Origin: CAZWSX01 sp964636985
Lineage (GTDB): Bacteria; Planctomycetota; Planctomycetia; Pirellulales; Pirellulaceae
Length of the DNA stretch: 64,000 bases
Reading direction: 5' to 3'
Assembly: GCA_964636985.1 (NCBI GenBank)
Contig: CAZWSX010000010.1
Location: forward strand, 162,775-226,774
The stretch's first letter is position 1. The number at the start of each line of letters is the position of its first letter. The position numbers and the translations under genes are program-made. Positions 25,736 to 35,528 of the stretch are shown here, in pieces. Below the pieces are notes generated by a model that worked only from the letters and a program-made list of their open reading frames with translations, was not told the origin of the DNA and searched no databases.

Positions 25736-28700
25736 TTATCCCTTGGTCAGAAACTCGTCGAGGTTGAGCAATACGTTGGCAACGGCTGTGAGGGCGGCCA
25801 GCGGTTCAGGCTGCGTTCCTTCGGGGAGCGGGCCGAGCGGGTCGGTGGCCAGACGAACGGCCGCTTCGCGATCTTTGTTGCCGGCGGCGACGCGCTCTTG
25901 GTAGAGGGCAACCAGCCACTCGATCTCTTGCGGCTTCGCCGCGCGGCCGAGCACTTGCACGAAGCCGGCGGCGATTTGTTCCTCGGGCGACTTGCCAGCG
26001 GCGAACATCGTTCGAGCCAGGGCCTGGGCGCACTCGACGAAGACGGGGTCGTTGAGTGTCGTCAACGCTTGGAGCGGGGTGTTTGTTCGAGGTCGACGGA
26101 CCAGGCAGGTTTCGCGGCTGGAGCCGTCGAAGGTCATCATTTGCGGATAGGGGGTGGTCCGCTTGATGAAGGTGTAGATGCCGCGACGGTGTTTGTCTTC
26201 GCCGGGACTCGTTTGCCACTTGTCGTTGTTGTAGGTCGATTTCCACAATCCGTCGGGCTGGTACGGGTAGACGCTGGGCCCACCGATTTTCGGGCTAAGC
26301 AACCCGCTCACGGCGAGGGCCTGGTCGCGGATGGATTCGGCCTCCAGCCTGAATCGCGGGCCACGAGCGTACAGCCGGTTGTCGCGATCGCGGGCGATGA
26401 GTTCTGGCGAAGCAAAGGCGCTCTGCCGGTAGGTGCTGCTTAGGACAATCGTCTTGAGCAACTTCTTCAGCGACCAACCGTTGTCCATGTACTCGACCGC
26501 GAGCCAGTCGAGAACTTCGGGGTGTGAAGGAGTCGTCCCACTGACGCCGAAATCTTCTTCGGTCTCAACCAACCCGCGACCAAACAAGTGGGCCCACACG
26601 CGATTGACGGCGACGCGGGCCGTGAGGGGGTTGTCGCGGCTGGTCAGCCACTGAGCGACGCCTAAGCGATTGGTCGGGGCATCGCCTGGGAAGGCGTGCA
26701 GCGCGGCAGGGACGCCGGGCGAGACGGTATCACCAACATCCAAAAAGTTTCCGCGTTTGTGAAGCTTAGTGACGCGTTGTTTGTCGGTGGGGAGTTCACG
26801 CAGAATCGGCGTCTCGACCGGTTTAATGTCTGCGAGCGATGCCTGAAGTGCGGCGAGTTCATCGCGCAATGGCTTGGTCGCCGCGGCGTACGTCATGAAG
26901 TGCGTGAAGAGTTGTTGCTTTTGCTCGGCTGATCGCTGGTCTTGAGACAAGTCGAGAATGGCCTTGAGAGACGCCGGTCCTGAGGTGGTGGACAATCGGA
27001 AACGGCCAATTGCAAAGCCGGGATAGTTGTATTCGAACTCGTGGATGATCGAGATGGTGAGTTCTGTTTCCGGTGGCAAATCGCGGGAGGCCACGCCGAA
27101 GATGGCGGTGTGGGGCTCGGTGAGTTTTGGCGAGATCGCCCAGCCTTTCTTCTTGAGGTCGCTGTTGTTCAGGACATTCGTGATCGGATAACCATCCTGG
27201 GCGAAATCGGCCTCGGCCGAGACCAGCGGCAAATCGAATTGCTTGCCGTCGGGTGTCCGAGCTGCAAAACGCAGGGCCGAGAGTACGAAGTTTCCATCGT
27301 CGCGCGACCGACCGGCGGCGCCACGCGGATTGGCGGGGTCGGGCAATGCTTCCAGACGCAATCCACCAATGATGTAATTGCTGCCCGCGGCCGCTGGAAC
27401 CTTGAACCGGACGACATACGTCTCTTTTTCGGGCGGTTGTCCTTGTGCGAGGACTGAATTGTCGTCTTTGAGAGTGAGTTGCGAACCGCTTGTGGCGAGC
27501 ATTGTGGTCGGTTGTAAGACTTGCCAGGTAAGCTGGGCCTTGGCTTCCCCTTCCCACTTCGCGAGCTGTTCTCCTAGCTCCGGCGTTAACGTCTTGAGCT
27601 TCGTTTCGAGGGCTGCGATTTGGCGTCGCAGTTCATCTTGCCGGCGCTCTTCGTCGCTCGTGGGTGTAGGAATTTTGGGGAGATCGTCGTAGCGGTCAGC
27701 GTCTTCGGTTTGATTGAAGTAGGCGTAGAAGCGGTAGTACTCCTGTTGGGCGATCGGGTCGTACTTGTGGCTGTGGCACTTGGCGCAGCCCATCGTCAGG
27801 CCCATCCATGCTTGCATGGTGGTATCGACACGGTCCTTGACGGCGATTTGTCGGAACTCTTCGTCGTCAGTTCCTCCTTCGTCGTTCGACATCGTGTTGC
27901 GATGGAAGGCCGTGGCCAAGATCTGGTCGCGGGTGGCGCCCGGCAGCAAGTCGCCGGCCAGTTGCTCGCGCGTGAATTGGTCGAACGGCATGTCGGCGTT
28001 GAAGGCCGCGATCACCCAATCGCGATAGCGCCACATCGGGCGGTAGAGATCCTTCTCGTACCCCTTGGTGTCGGCGTAGCGAGCGAGGTCGAGCCAGTGG
28101 CGAGCCCATCGTTCGCCGAAGCGAGGCGACTCGAGGAGCTTGTCGATGTACTTAGCGAAAGCATCGGGCGATTCATCCGCGAGAAATCCATCGCGAACGA
28201 CCGGTTCAGGAGGAATGCCTGTCAGGTCAAGCGCGGCCCGGCGGGCCAGAGTCGCTTTGCTGGCACCTTGCGAGGGGTGCAGGCCCTCTCGCTGGAGTCT
28301 GGCCAAAATGAACGCGTCGAAGTCCGTTGCAGGCCAATCGGATTGCGTTACCTGCAGCCGCGGTGCTTTGACGGGCGGAATCAACGACCAGTGCTTCGAG
28401 AATTTAGCCCCAGCGGCGATCCAGCGTTTGAGCGTTTCGATCTGCTCCGGTTTGAGTTTCTTGCCGCTGTCGGGCGGCGGCATTTTGTCGGCCGCGTCTT
28501 GTGACGTGATGCGAGCCACCAAGGGGCTGGCACTCGCGTCGCCCGGAACAATTGCCGGCTGGCCCGAATCGCCTGCGGTTTGAATGCCTTCGGCCGTATC
28601 GAGCCGGAGGCTGCCTTTGCGCGCTTCGGCATCGAAGCCGTGGCAAGCGTAACAGGCCTCGGCAAGGATCGGGCGAACGTCGCGCTGGAAGTCGACCGCG

Positions 28701-28789
28701 ATGTCGCTTGGCTCGGCGGTCCAAGCCGAACCGGCGAAACCGATCATTCCGATCGCGAGTAGAAAGATGGTCGAACGTCCAGCGGTCAT
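25736..28789 (-). CDS. Planctomycete cytochrome PSCyt1-DUF1549-DUF1553 protein
   Basis: The product has 1017 residues from the ATG at 28789 (a GTG three codons upstream is also in frame). A signal peptide (1-25, ending SAWTA) is followed by a c-type heme domain with C46xxC49H50 (CYACH) and the MPP motif ADKMPPPDSGKKL that gives the axial Met. Next come DUF1549 (WPATDFDAFILARLQREGLHPS onward), a central beta-sandwich/coiled-coil segment, and DUF1553 towards the end (QWLTSRDNPLTARVAVNRVW, then FGRGLVETEEDFG). These proteins are specific to Planctomycetes and relatives and are thought to take part in exported polysaccharide breakdown. The function is inferred, but the domain call is firm. It lies upstream of the DUF1501 gene in one operon. 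Confidence 0.94.
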   Translation of the reverse strand: MTAGRSTIFLLAIGMIGFAGSAWTAEPSDIAVDFQRDVRPILAEACYACHGFDAEARKGSLRLDTAEGIQTAGDSGQPAIVPGDASASPLVARITSQDAADKMPPPDSGKKLKPEQIETLKRWIAAGAKFSKHWSLIPPVKAPRLQVTQSDWPATDFDAFILARLQREGLHPSQGASKATLARRAALDLTGIPPEPVVRDGFLADESPDAFAKYIDKLLESPRFGERWARHWLDLARYADTKGYEKDLYRPMWRYRDWVIAAFNADMPFDQFTREQLAGDLLPGATRDQILATAFHRNTMSNDEGGTDDEEFRQIAVKDRVDTTMQAWMGLTMGCAKCHSHKYDPIAQQEYYRFYAYFNQTEDADRYDDLPKIPTPTSDEERRQDELRRQIAALETKLKTLTPELGEQLAKWEGEAKAQLTWQVLQPTTMLATSGSQLTLKDDNSVLAQGQPPEKETYVVRFKVPAAAGSNYIIGGLRLEALPDPANPRGAAGRSRDDGNFVLSALRFAARTPDGKQFDLPLVSAEADFAQDGYPITNVLNNSDLKKKGWAISPKLTEPHTAIFGVASRDLPPETELTISIIHEFEYNYPGFAIGRFRLSTTSGPASLKAILDLSQDQRSAEQKQQLFTHFMTYAAATKPLRDELAALQASLADIKPVETPILRELPTDKQRVTKLHKRGNFLDVGDTVSPGVPAALHAFPGDAPTNRLGVAQWLTSRDNPLTARVAVNRVWAHLFGRGLVETEEDFGVSGTTPSHPEVLDWLAVEYMDNGWSLKKLLKTIVLSSTYRQSAFASPELIARDRDNRLYARGPRFRLEAESIRDQALAVSGLLSPKIGGPSVYPYQPDGLWKSTYNNDKWQTSPGEDKHRRGIYTFIKRTTPYPQMMTFDGSSRETCLVRRPRTNTPLQALTTLNDPVFVECAQALARTMFAAGKSPEEQIAAGFVQVLGRAAKPQEIEWLVALYQERVAAGNKDREAAVRLATDPLGPLPEGTQPEPLAALTAVANVLLNLDEFLTKG

Positions 28790-28885
28790 CGCGAGCACTC
28801 AAACAAAAGAACCATCGCCTGTCCACCTTGGAGGGGCAATGGTTCTCAGTTTAATCGATGACTGCAGTATCCGTTCGCGCTGCGT

Positions 28886-30265
<1,380 letters not shown>

Positions 30266-30432
30266 GTCGGAGCTCACAATGACCGGCGAAAGCAAACGAA
30301 TTCTTAGTACAGGAAAGATAGGTCGCGGACGCTCGATCGGCAGATTGACGCCACCCCCCTTTCACGCGATCTCCCGCCGTCTGGCATTTGAGTGCCGGTT
30401 GTGCGCGTTGTGTCGACCAGATGGAGTGTTCT

Positions 30433-31221
30433 ATGTCCCGATCACCCGAAGAACCCACCGCGCGAGGCATTTTGGGCGGCATTTGGGGTTGCCCAACGCG
30501 CGAGGAATTTCCAACATCGGCCCTTGAAAGCGCGTTGCTTGTCGCGGGGCTGATCGTCCCGACGATTGTGACCGCGGTTTACTTTGTTGGGCTCGGCGGT
30601 GCCGCCGCGATCTGGCAGCAATTGGCATACGGAGTGGGGAAGGGAGTCCAGTTCCTTTTGCCAGTCGCCTGGCGGGCAACAATGCCCCAAACGCCGTCGA
30701 GCCAAGCGAAGATTGGATTCGGAACCGATCTTGCCGTGGGCGCCGTGGTCGGCTTGGCAATCGCCGCCGGCATGCTTGGATTCCACTTTGCATGGTTGCG
30801 AGAGTGGTTCGCGACTTCCGGCGTCACCGAAGCCGTGCGAAACAAGATGGCCTCGATTGGCGTGAGCTCGCCGCTGGCCTTAATTGCGCTAGGCGTTTTC
30901 TACTCGATCGTTCACTCGGGATTGGAAGAGTATTACTGGCGATGGTTTGCCTTCCAGGGACTGCGTCGCAGGCAAAGTGTGGGCGTGGCGGTGGCCGTTT
31001 CGTGCATCGCCTTCGCTGCCCATCATGTGCTGATCTTGGGTCAGTTTTTTGGGATGGCGAATCCGTTTACGTGGCTTCTGTCGGCTGCGGTAGCCTGCGG
31101 CGGGATTATCTGGGCGATTCAGTATCAAAAGACGGGGCGACTGGCGGGCTGTTGGCTGTCGCACGGGATTGTGGACGCGGCGATTTTTGTGGTGGGGTTT
31201 GATATGGCTTATGGAAGGTAG
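30433..31221 (+). CDS. CPBP family intramembrane metalloprotease
   Basis: The product has 262 residues from the ATG at 30433, chosen because GGAG lies six bases upstream. An ATG 12 bases earlier overlaps that site. About seven membrane helices are present. The CPBP (Rce1/Abi) motifs are HSGLEEYYWRWF (EExxxR), FAAHH (FxxxH) and SHGIVDA, supporting an active glutamate-type intramembrane protease. The usual asparagine of the last motif is Asp here. CPBP proteins cut membrane peptides such as bacteriocin precursors or prenylated proteins. No peptide gene adjoins it. Its stop codon TAG lies inside repeat family A. Confidence 0.88.
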   Translation: MSRSPEEPTARGILGGIWGCPTREEFPTSALESALLVAGLIVPTIVTAVYFVGLGGAAAIWQQLAYGVGKGVQFLLPVAWRATMPQTPSSQAKIGFGTDLAVGAVVGLAIAAGMLGFHFAWLREWFATSGVTEAVRNKMASIGVSSPLALIALGVFYSIVHSGLEEYYWRWFAFQGLRRRQSVGVAVAVSCIAFAAHHVLILGQFFGMANPFTWLLSAAVACGGIIWAIQYQKTGRLAGCWLSHGIVDAAIFVVGFDMAYGR

Positions 31222-31242
31222 CTGCACTCGCCAAGAGTGCGG
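31218..31242. repeat. Palindromic repeat family A, copy 2 (supplies the CPBP stop codon)
   Basis: GTAGCTGCACTC, GCCAA, GAGTGCGG. The TAG of the leading GTAG is the stop codon of the CPBP gene at 31219-31221. The arms are those of the 37989 and 63138 copies (CGCACTC/GAGTGCG). Confidence 0.88.
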
Positions 31243-31300
31243 GAGGTGGAGTCTGGGTATCGGGCGGTTCGAGCCTCTTCGGTTATGCAGCGCCAACCCT

Positions 31301-31324
31301 CCGCGTTCTGGCGAACGCGGCTAC
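31301..31324. repeat. Palindromic repeat family A, copy 3
   Basis: CCGCGTTC, TGGC, GAACGCGG, then CTAC. It lies between the CPBP gene and the rhodanese gene in reversed orientation to copy 2. Confidence 0.88.
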
Positions 31325-31375
31325 GGCGCGATGGATTGCAGCCCTCCAATTTCCCAATGTAAGAAGGCCAACCGC

Positions 31376-31406
31376 GCACAGACAGGATTGTCTGTGCCAC
31401 TTTTTT
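31376..31406 (+). repeat. Palindromic repeat family B copy with T-run
   Basis: GCACAGACA and TGTCTGTGC flank GGAT, followed by CAC and six T. The arms differ from the 12929 and 13048 copies by compensated changes. Confidence 0.85.
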
Positions 31407-31429
31407 GGCCCTGGTGGAGGCCGTACCGT

Positions 31430-31453
31430 CCGCGTTCTGGCGAACGCAGCTAC
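31430..31453. repeat. Palindromic repeat family A, copy 4
   Basis: CCGCGTTCTGG followed by CGAACGCAGCTAC. It starts three bases beyond the rhodanese stop on the minus strand. Confidence 0.88.
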
Positions 31454-31456
31454 GAC

Positions 31457-31801
31457 TTAATACCGTGGTACGCTCTTGTCGATTTCCTGCGACCAAGCGT
31501 CGATTCCGCCGGCCATGTTTTGGGCGTGCGTAAACCCTTGCTGGCGAAGCCATTGGGTCACCCGCATACTGCGGCCGCCGTGGTGGCAATGGACGACAAG
31601 GGGCTTTTCCTTCCAGGCGGCCAGTTCTTCCAGCCGAGTGGGAAGTTGCTGCATCGGGATCAGGACCGAGTTCTCGATCTTGGCGGTGGAGTATTCGCCT
31701 GGCTCGCGGACGTCCAAGAGGAGGAATTCCTGGCCATCGGTTCGCATTTGATGGACGTTAGAAACGGAAACTTCCCACGGAACCTGTTGACCGGAATTCA
31801 T
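31457..31801 (-). CDS. Rhodanese-like sulfurtransferase
   Basis: The product has 114 residues, one rhodanese domain. LLLDVREPGEY is the entry motif and HCHHGGRS (Cys72) is the active-site loop with the persulfide Cys. NMAGGIDAWS is the typical end. Single-domain rhodaneses carry sulfane sulfur in the cytoplasm, and the six-residue loop CHHGGR suits sulfur transfer rather than phosphatase activity. There is no signal peptide. It is divergent from the cca gene. Confidence 0.92.
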   Translation of the reverse strand: MNSGQQVPWEVSVSNVHQMRTDGQEFLLLDVREPGEYSTAKIENSVLIPMQQLPTRLEELAAWKEKPLVVHCHHGGRSMRVTQWLRQQGFTHAQNMAGGIDAWSQEIDKSVPRY

Positions 31802-31962
31802 GTCGCGTTTGTTGTGAAGAGTTGTTCGAGAAATCGATTAAATCGGTACGAGACGGTTCAGAAGAACCCTTTTGCCTTTCGAACGCAACCGGTTATCCCG
31901 CCTTGCCACTGCAATTTCGTAGAATCTGCTCGTTCACACTTATTAAGGTCGCGTCGTTTCCC

Positions 31963-33270
31963 ATGCCCACTCTCGAACCCACTGCGCAGCGCCAGTTCGC
32001 CGTCGACGTGGTTCGACGATTGCGCGAGGCGGGATTCACCGCTCTGTGGGCAGGCGGCTGCGTACGCGATCAGTTGCTCGGGCTCAAGCCGAAAGATTAC
32101 GACGTCGCTACCGATGCTCGCCCGGATCAGATCCGCAATGTGTTCGGACAGAAGCGAACCATCCCCATCGGGGCGTCGTTCGGCGTGATGACGGTAGTCG
32201 GTCCCAAGGTCGCTGGACATATTGAAGTCGCCACGTTTCGCACCGACGGGCAGTACAGCGACGGGCGGCATCCTGATTCGGTGACATTTAGCACGCCTGA
32301 ACACGATGCCCAGCGACGCGACTTCACGATCAACGGGCTTTTTTTCGATCCGGTCGCGGAACAAGTTGTCGACTACGTTGGTGGTCAAGACGATCTCGAG
32401 CGCGGAGTGATCCGCGCGATTCGCAATCCGGAAGAGCGCTTCGCGGAAGATAAATTGCGGATGCTCCGCGCGGTCCGTTTTGCTGCGACATTCGGATTTG
32501 AGATTGAGCAGGCGACGCACACGGCGATCCAGCACCACGCCAGCGAAATCGTTGGTGTGAGCGCGGAACGAATCGCCGCCGAGATGCGGCGGATCATGGT
32601 TCTTCCTCGCCGTGGCCGCGCGCTAAAGTGGCTCGACGAAACGAATCTTCGCGAGTTCATTTTTCCTAAGGAAAGGTTGGTGGAGGTTCCCACCGATGTG
32701 TCGGACATTCGCTTTGACGACTTGTGGCTACAAAGCATCGCGATGGTCGAAGCATTGAGCAACGCACCTAGCTTTCCCGTTTCGCTGGCAGCCTTCTTTT
32801 GGCCGTGGGGTTCAATCCATGTGCCAAATGCAGGAGGCTTTGCCATTGCCATGATTGGTGAATGTTGGAAACTCGCCAACGACGAAATAGGTGAGGCGAT
32901 CTTTGCCTACCAGCACGCAGGGGAATTGCGCCGTGCCGATACGCTTCCATGGCCTCGCATCCAACCCATTCTGACCAAAGTCTGGAGCCATTCCGCCCTG
33001 GCCGTGGCGGAAGCAGGCGTGAAGACGAGGCTGAGGGGCGGTTCCGAAGCCGGCATTACGTTCTGTCGCGAGCGGCTAAACTGGCCCAAGGAAAAACTCA
33101 ACCCGCCGCAACTATTGTCGGGGAATGATTTGATCGCCGCCGGGCTCCGGCCCGGACCAGAATTCAAAAGCATCCTTGATGCCGTCCGTGACGCACAGCT
33201 ACTCGACCAAATTCACGACCGCGGGGAAGCATTGGCGCTTGCCAAGCAACTCCACGAGACAAAACACTAA
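31963..33270 (+). CDS. cca: CCA-adding enzyme / poly(A) polymerase family (class II)
   Basis: The product has 435 residues from the ATG at 31963. The frame is open 47 codons further upstream, but that part is unlike the family and the ATG has an AAGG upstream. It adds the 3' CCA end to tRNA. The nucleotidyltransferase motif is LWAGGCVRDQLLGLKPKDYDVAT with the catalytic DYD, followed by EVATFRTDG, QRRDFTINGLFFDP and RAIRNPEERFAEDKLRMLRAVRFAATF. The C-terminal 180 residues are helical and less conserved. Poly(A) polymerase I looks similar, so the exact activity is not certain from sequence. Length fits bacterial Cca (about 410-470). Confidence 0.9.
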   Translation: MPTLEPTAQRQFAVDVVRRLREAGFTALWAGGCVRDQLLGLKPKDYDVATDARPDQIRNVFGQKRTIPIGASFGVMTVVGPKVAGHIEVATFRTDGQYSDGRHPDSVTFSTPEHDAQRRDFTINGLFFDPVAEQVVDYVGGQDDLERGVIRAIRNPEERFAEDKLRMLRAVRFAATFGFEIEQATHTAIQHHASEIVGVSAERIAAEMRRIMVLPRRGRALKWLDETNLREFIFPKERLVEVPTDVSDIRFDDLWLQSIAMVEALSNAPSFPVSLAAFFWPWGSIHVPNAGGFAIAMIGECWKLANDEIGEAIFAYQHAGELRRADTLPWPRIQPILTKVWSHSALAVAEAGVKTRLRGGSEAGITFCRERLNWPKEKLNPPQLLSGNDLIAAGLRPGPEFKSILDAVRDAQLLDQIHDRGEALALAKQLHETKH

Positions 33271-33303
33271 GCACTCACATTTCATAGACGACAAGGAAAA
33301 CAA

Positions 33304-33813
33304 ATGTATTGGGTCTTTTTGACGTTGCGTTACATGCACATTCTGGGCGCGATCACGTTGATGGGGAGCGCGATCTTCATGCGATTCGCGCTCGCGCCGA
33401 CGCTGCAACTGTTGCCGGACGAGCAACAAAAGAACGTGCACGAAGCAGTCCGCGTTCGCTGGGGGATGTTCGTTCGCGGGGCGACGCTGCTCCTGCTGGT
33501 AAGCGGCTTGGCAAACATGGCGCTGATCCCAGCAAACTACGACTTGTCGCTCAAGGGGCCGAATTACAACATGCTGGCAGGAATCAAGTTTTTGCTTTCG
33601 CTCCCCATCTTTTTCCTGGCTGAACTGTTGATGGGACGATCGAGCTTGGCCCAAAAAATCCAGGCGAAACGTGTTTTCTGGTTGAACGTCAACCTGGTTC
33701 TCGCGCTCGCGATGGTGTTGATCGGCGGCGTGTTGCGATTTGTCGATCGGGTTCCGAAAACCAAAACGCCGGCCATTCAGCAGGATGTGAGTAGGGTCGA
33801 ACCCGCTCGATAA
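33304..33813 (+). CDS. Four-helix integral membrane protein (CopD-like)
   Basis: The product has 169 residues, with AAGGA six bases before the ATG. Four membrane helices are seen: about 2-26 (YWVFLTLRYMHILGAITLMGS with a His), about 55-75, about 95-115 and about 125-145. The first helix, with RYMHILGAI, is like the start of CopD/DUF2269-type membrane proteins, which carry heme-binding or copper-linked His residues, but only this His is convincing. The C-terminal 25 residues are polar. No partner is obvious. It follows cca after 33 bases and may share its transcript. Confidence 0.65.
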   Translation: MYWVFLTLRYMHILGAITLMGSAIFMRFALAPTLQLLPDEQQKNVHEAVRVRWGMFVRGATLLLLVSGLANMALIPANYDLSLKGPNYNMLAGIKFLLSLPIFFLAELLMGRSSLAQKIQAKRVFWLNVNLVLALAMVLIGGVLRFVDRVPKTKTPAIQQDVSRVEPAR

Positions 33814-33990
33814 CTTTTCGGGTCGTTCCGAGGGAATCGGCCGCGGGTGTGCGGTTGCCCGGATTTTGGCGTGTTTCGCCGGCAGAAATGCTTGTGGCGG
33901 GGTGGCGGGTCGAATAGCCTCAAGACTGGTTCGCAGATCTTGCAGGCATCGATTCCCACCTTCCCTGCTCGGCAGCACGACGAGTCTTCC

Positions 33991-34704
33991 ATGAGCCAAC
34001 CGCAGCACGCCCATCGCATTTTATCGCAGGCACGCGAGATCCTGATGCAGCGCCTGGCCGAGCGGGTGATTGACAATCAGGAAGAGATTCTCGACGACGC
34101 GAGGGGAAACTCGTACCTCGGCGAGATCGAAGCCCTGTACGAACAGATGGGGATGAAGCTCTCGCACTTGAACCAGATTTTGAGTGCGTTGCCAGGCGAC
34201 TTTGAGATATCTGGCTCGGCATCCGAAGGGAGCGAACCCTACCGAACCGATCCACTGGAGGTCTCGCGCGAGTACGACGCGACCGGCGTTGATTCGCCGA
34301 TGCCCCCGCCCTATGGTGCTTCGTCGTCGGCGCCACAGCTGTTGGCCTTGCCGGCACCGATTGACGAGAGTCCGCTTCGGGGCGCGATTCAGATCGAGAT
34401 TCCGCCCGCCTCGATGGAAGAGTTTGTCGCGGCAGCGCTCCAGCAAAACGAATCGACCTCCGCCATCTTGCTGGGTCGGATTCTCGACTGCGGCCACGAC
34501 CAGGCGAGCGTTTGCTCGCGAGTCTTTATCGAACGATTCCGCGAGGGAGGAGATGCGGCGACCATCGTAGGGACGATGCACCAGCGAATTGTGCTCGGCG
34601 GATACAACGATGGTCTGATGCTGCTGTGGGACTATTTTGGGCTATCGGGCTTCCACGCGATTGCCGCATTGCAAACGCTGCGGCTACACTTAACGCGTTC
34701 CTAA
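33991..34704 (+). CDS. Hypothetical protein (planctomycete-type)
   Basis: The product has 237 residues. The ATG at 33991 (MSQPQHAHRILSQAREIL) is preferred over in-frame upstream codons because the earlier part is unlike protein. A helical N-terminal region (about 1-65) is followed by a Pro/Ser-rich linker (DSPMPPPYGASSSAPQ) and a C-terminal helical domain (MEEFVAAALQQNESTSAILLGRIL). No motif is recognised. It precedes a small coiled-coil gene and may be in one unit with it. Confidence 0.6.
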   Translation: MSQPQHAHRILSQAREILMQRLAERVIDNQEEILDDARGNSYLGEIEALYEQMGMKLSHLNQILSALPGDFEISGSASEGSEPYRTDPLEVSREYDATGVDSPMPPPYGASSSAPQLLALPAPIDESPLRGAIQIEIPPASMEEFVAAALQQNESTSAILLGRILDCGHDQASVCSRVFIERFREGGDAATIVGTMHQRIVLGGYNDGLMLLWDYFGLSGFHAIAALQTLRLHLTRS

Positions 34705-34739
34705 CCCAACGTGTAAGGCCTCGATGTGGAGACGTTGCG

Positions 34740-34910
34740 ATGGATACCAAGGCGAAAAAGCGGATGGAAGTGATCCGCCAAAAGCTCCAAATGCTGGAAA
34801 AGCAACTCGCCGGAGCTACGAAGCAAGCCGACGATCCCGATGAGATCACGCAGCTGAAAGGCGAAATCGCCAAGCTGAAGGCCGAGGCGGAGAAGCTGAA
34901 GGCGAGCTGA
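34740..34910 (+). CDS. Small charged coiled-coil protein (56 residues)
   Basis: The product (MDTKAKKRMEVIRQKLQMLEKQL, in two blocks) is almost entirely one Lys/Glu helix with heptad spacing, ending ITQLKGEIAKLKAEAEKLKAS. A GGAG lies nine bases ahead of the ATG. It is too short to assign by family. Planctomycete genomes hold many such short coiled-coil genes. It follows the 33991 gene by 35 bases. Confidence 0.6.
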   Translation: MDTKAKKRMEVIRQKLQMLEKQLAGATKQADDPDEITQLKGEIAKLKAEAEKLKAS

Positions 34911-34949
34911 GTTGACGGCCGCCATCAGCAAGAGTTGCCGGGCGTAACG

Positions 34950-35342
34950 ATGGCGCTAGACTCAGAATCTCTTGTACGGGTGCATGAGGAGGCTTTGATA
35001 GCCTCCTTCATCGTGCACGAACGCCGCGAAAGATATTTGTCGCAACTTCGATCGATCAAAAAACGCGCTGCGTTTCTTGATCGCCTGAACCATCGCTTCG
35101 TTCACGATCTCGACAGCCGTTTCATCGCGGCATCGCCGAGTCTGCATGAAACGTCCGACGCGACCATGTGCTGTGTCATGGCGTCTGAATCCAAATTCGA
35201 TCGCCAAGTGGTAACGCCGGAGGTCGTCGAAGAATTGCTGCTCTCTGCCAACTTCGGAATCGTGGTTTCATTCATTCCTGGCAAACTTGCCGTTTACAAG
35301 GATGAGGTACCATCGAGGCTGATTTGGCTCGAGCGCCAATGA
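34950..35342 (+). CDS. Hypothetical protein, about 130 residues
   Basis: The ATG at 34950 (MALDSESLVRVHEEALIAS) is the likely start, with a TTG five codons before it. The sequence is mixed alpha/beta, rich in Arg, Glu and Ser (HERRERYLSQLRSIKKRAAFLDRLNHRFVHD, in two blocks), with VVSFIPGKLAVYKDE near the end. No motif is recognised. Base composition is slightly lower in GC than in the flanking genes. It ends 186 bases before purA. Confidence 0.5.
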   Translation: MALDSESLVRVHEEALIASFIVHERRERYLSQLRSIKKRAAFLDRLNHRFVHDLDSRFIAASPSLHETSDATMCCVMASESKFDRQVVTPEVVEELLLSANFGIVVSFIPGKLAVYKDEVPSRLIWLERQ

Positions 35343-35528
35343 CTCCGATTTGCCCGCGAGCGGAACGTTCCCCCGGACGCACTCTTGGCGAATTCTGGCA
35401 AATTGCCTCGAGAACTGCCTTTTTACGGGTGTCTTTGCCCGCTCTACCGCGTTGTCCGATCCGGTCCTGAGACGTACATTGGTGGGTTTGCCCTTTGGGG
35501 AATTCCTCCGTTTGATTGAGATGTTGCC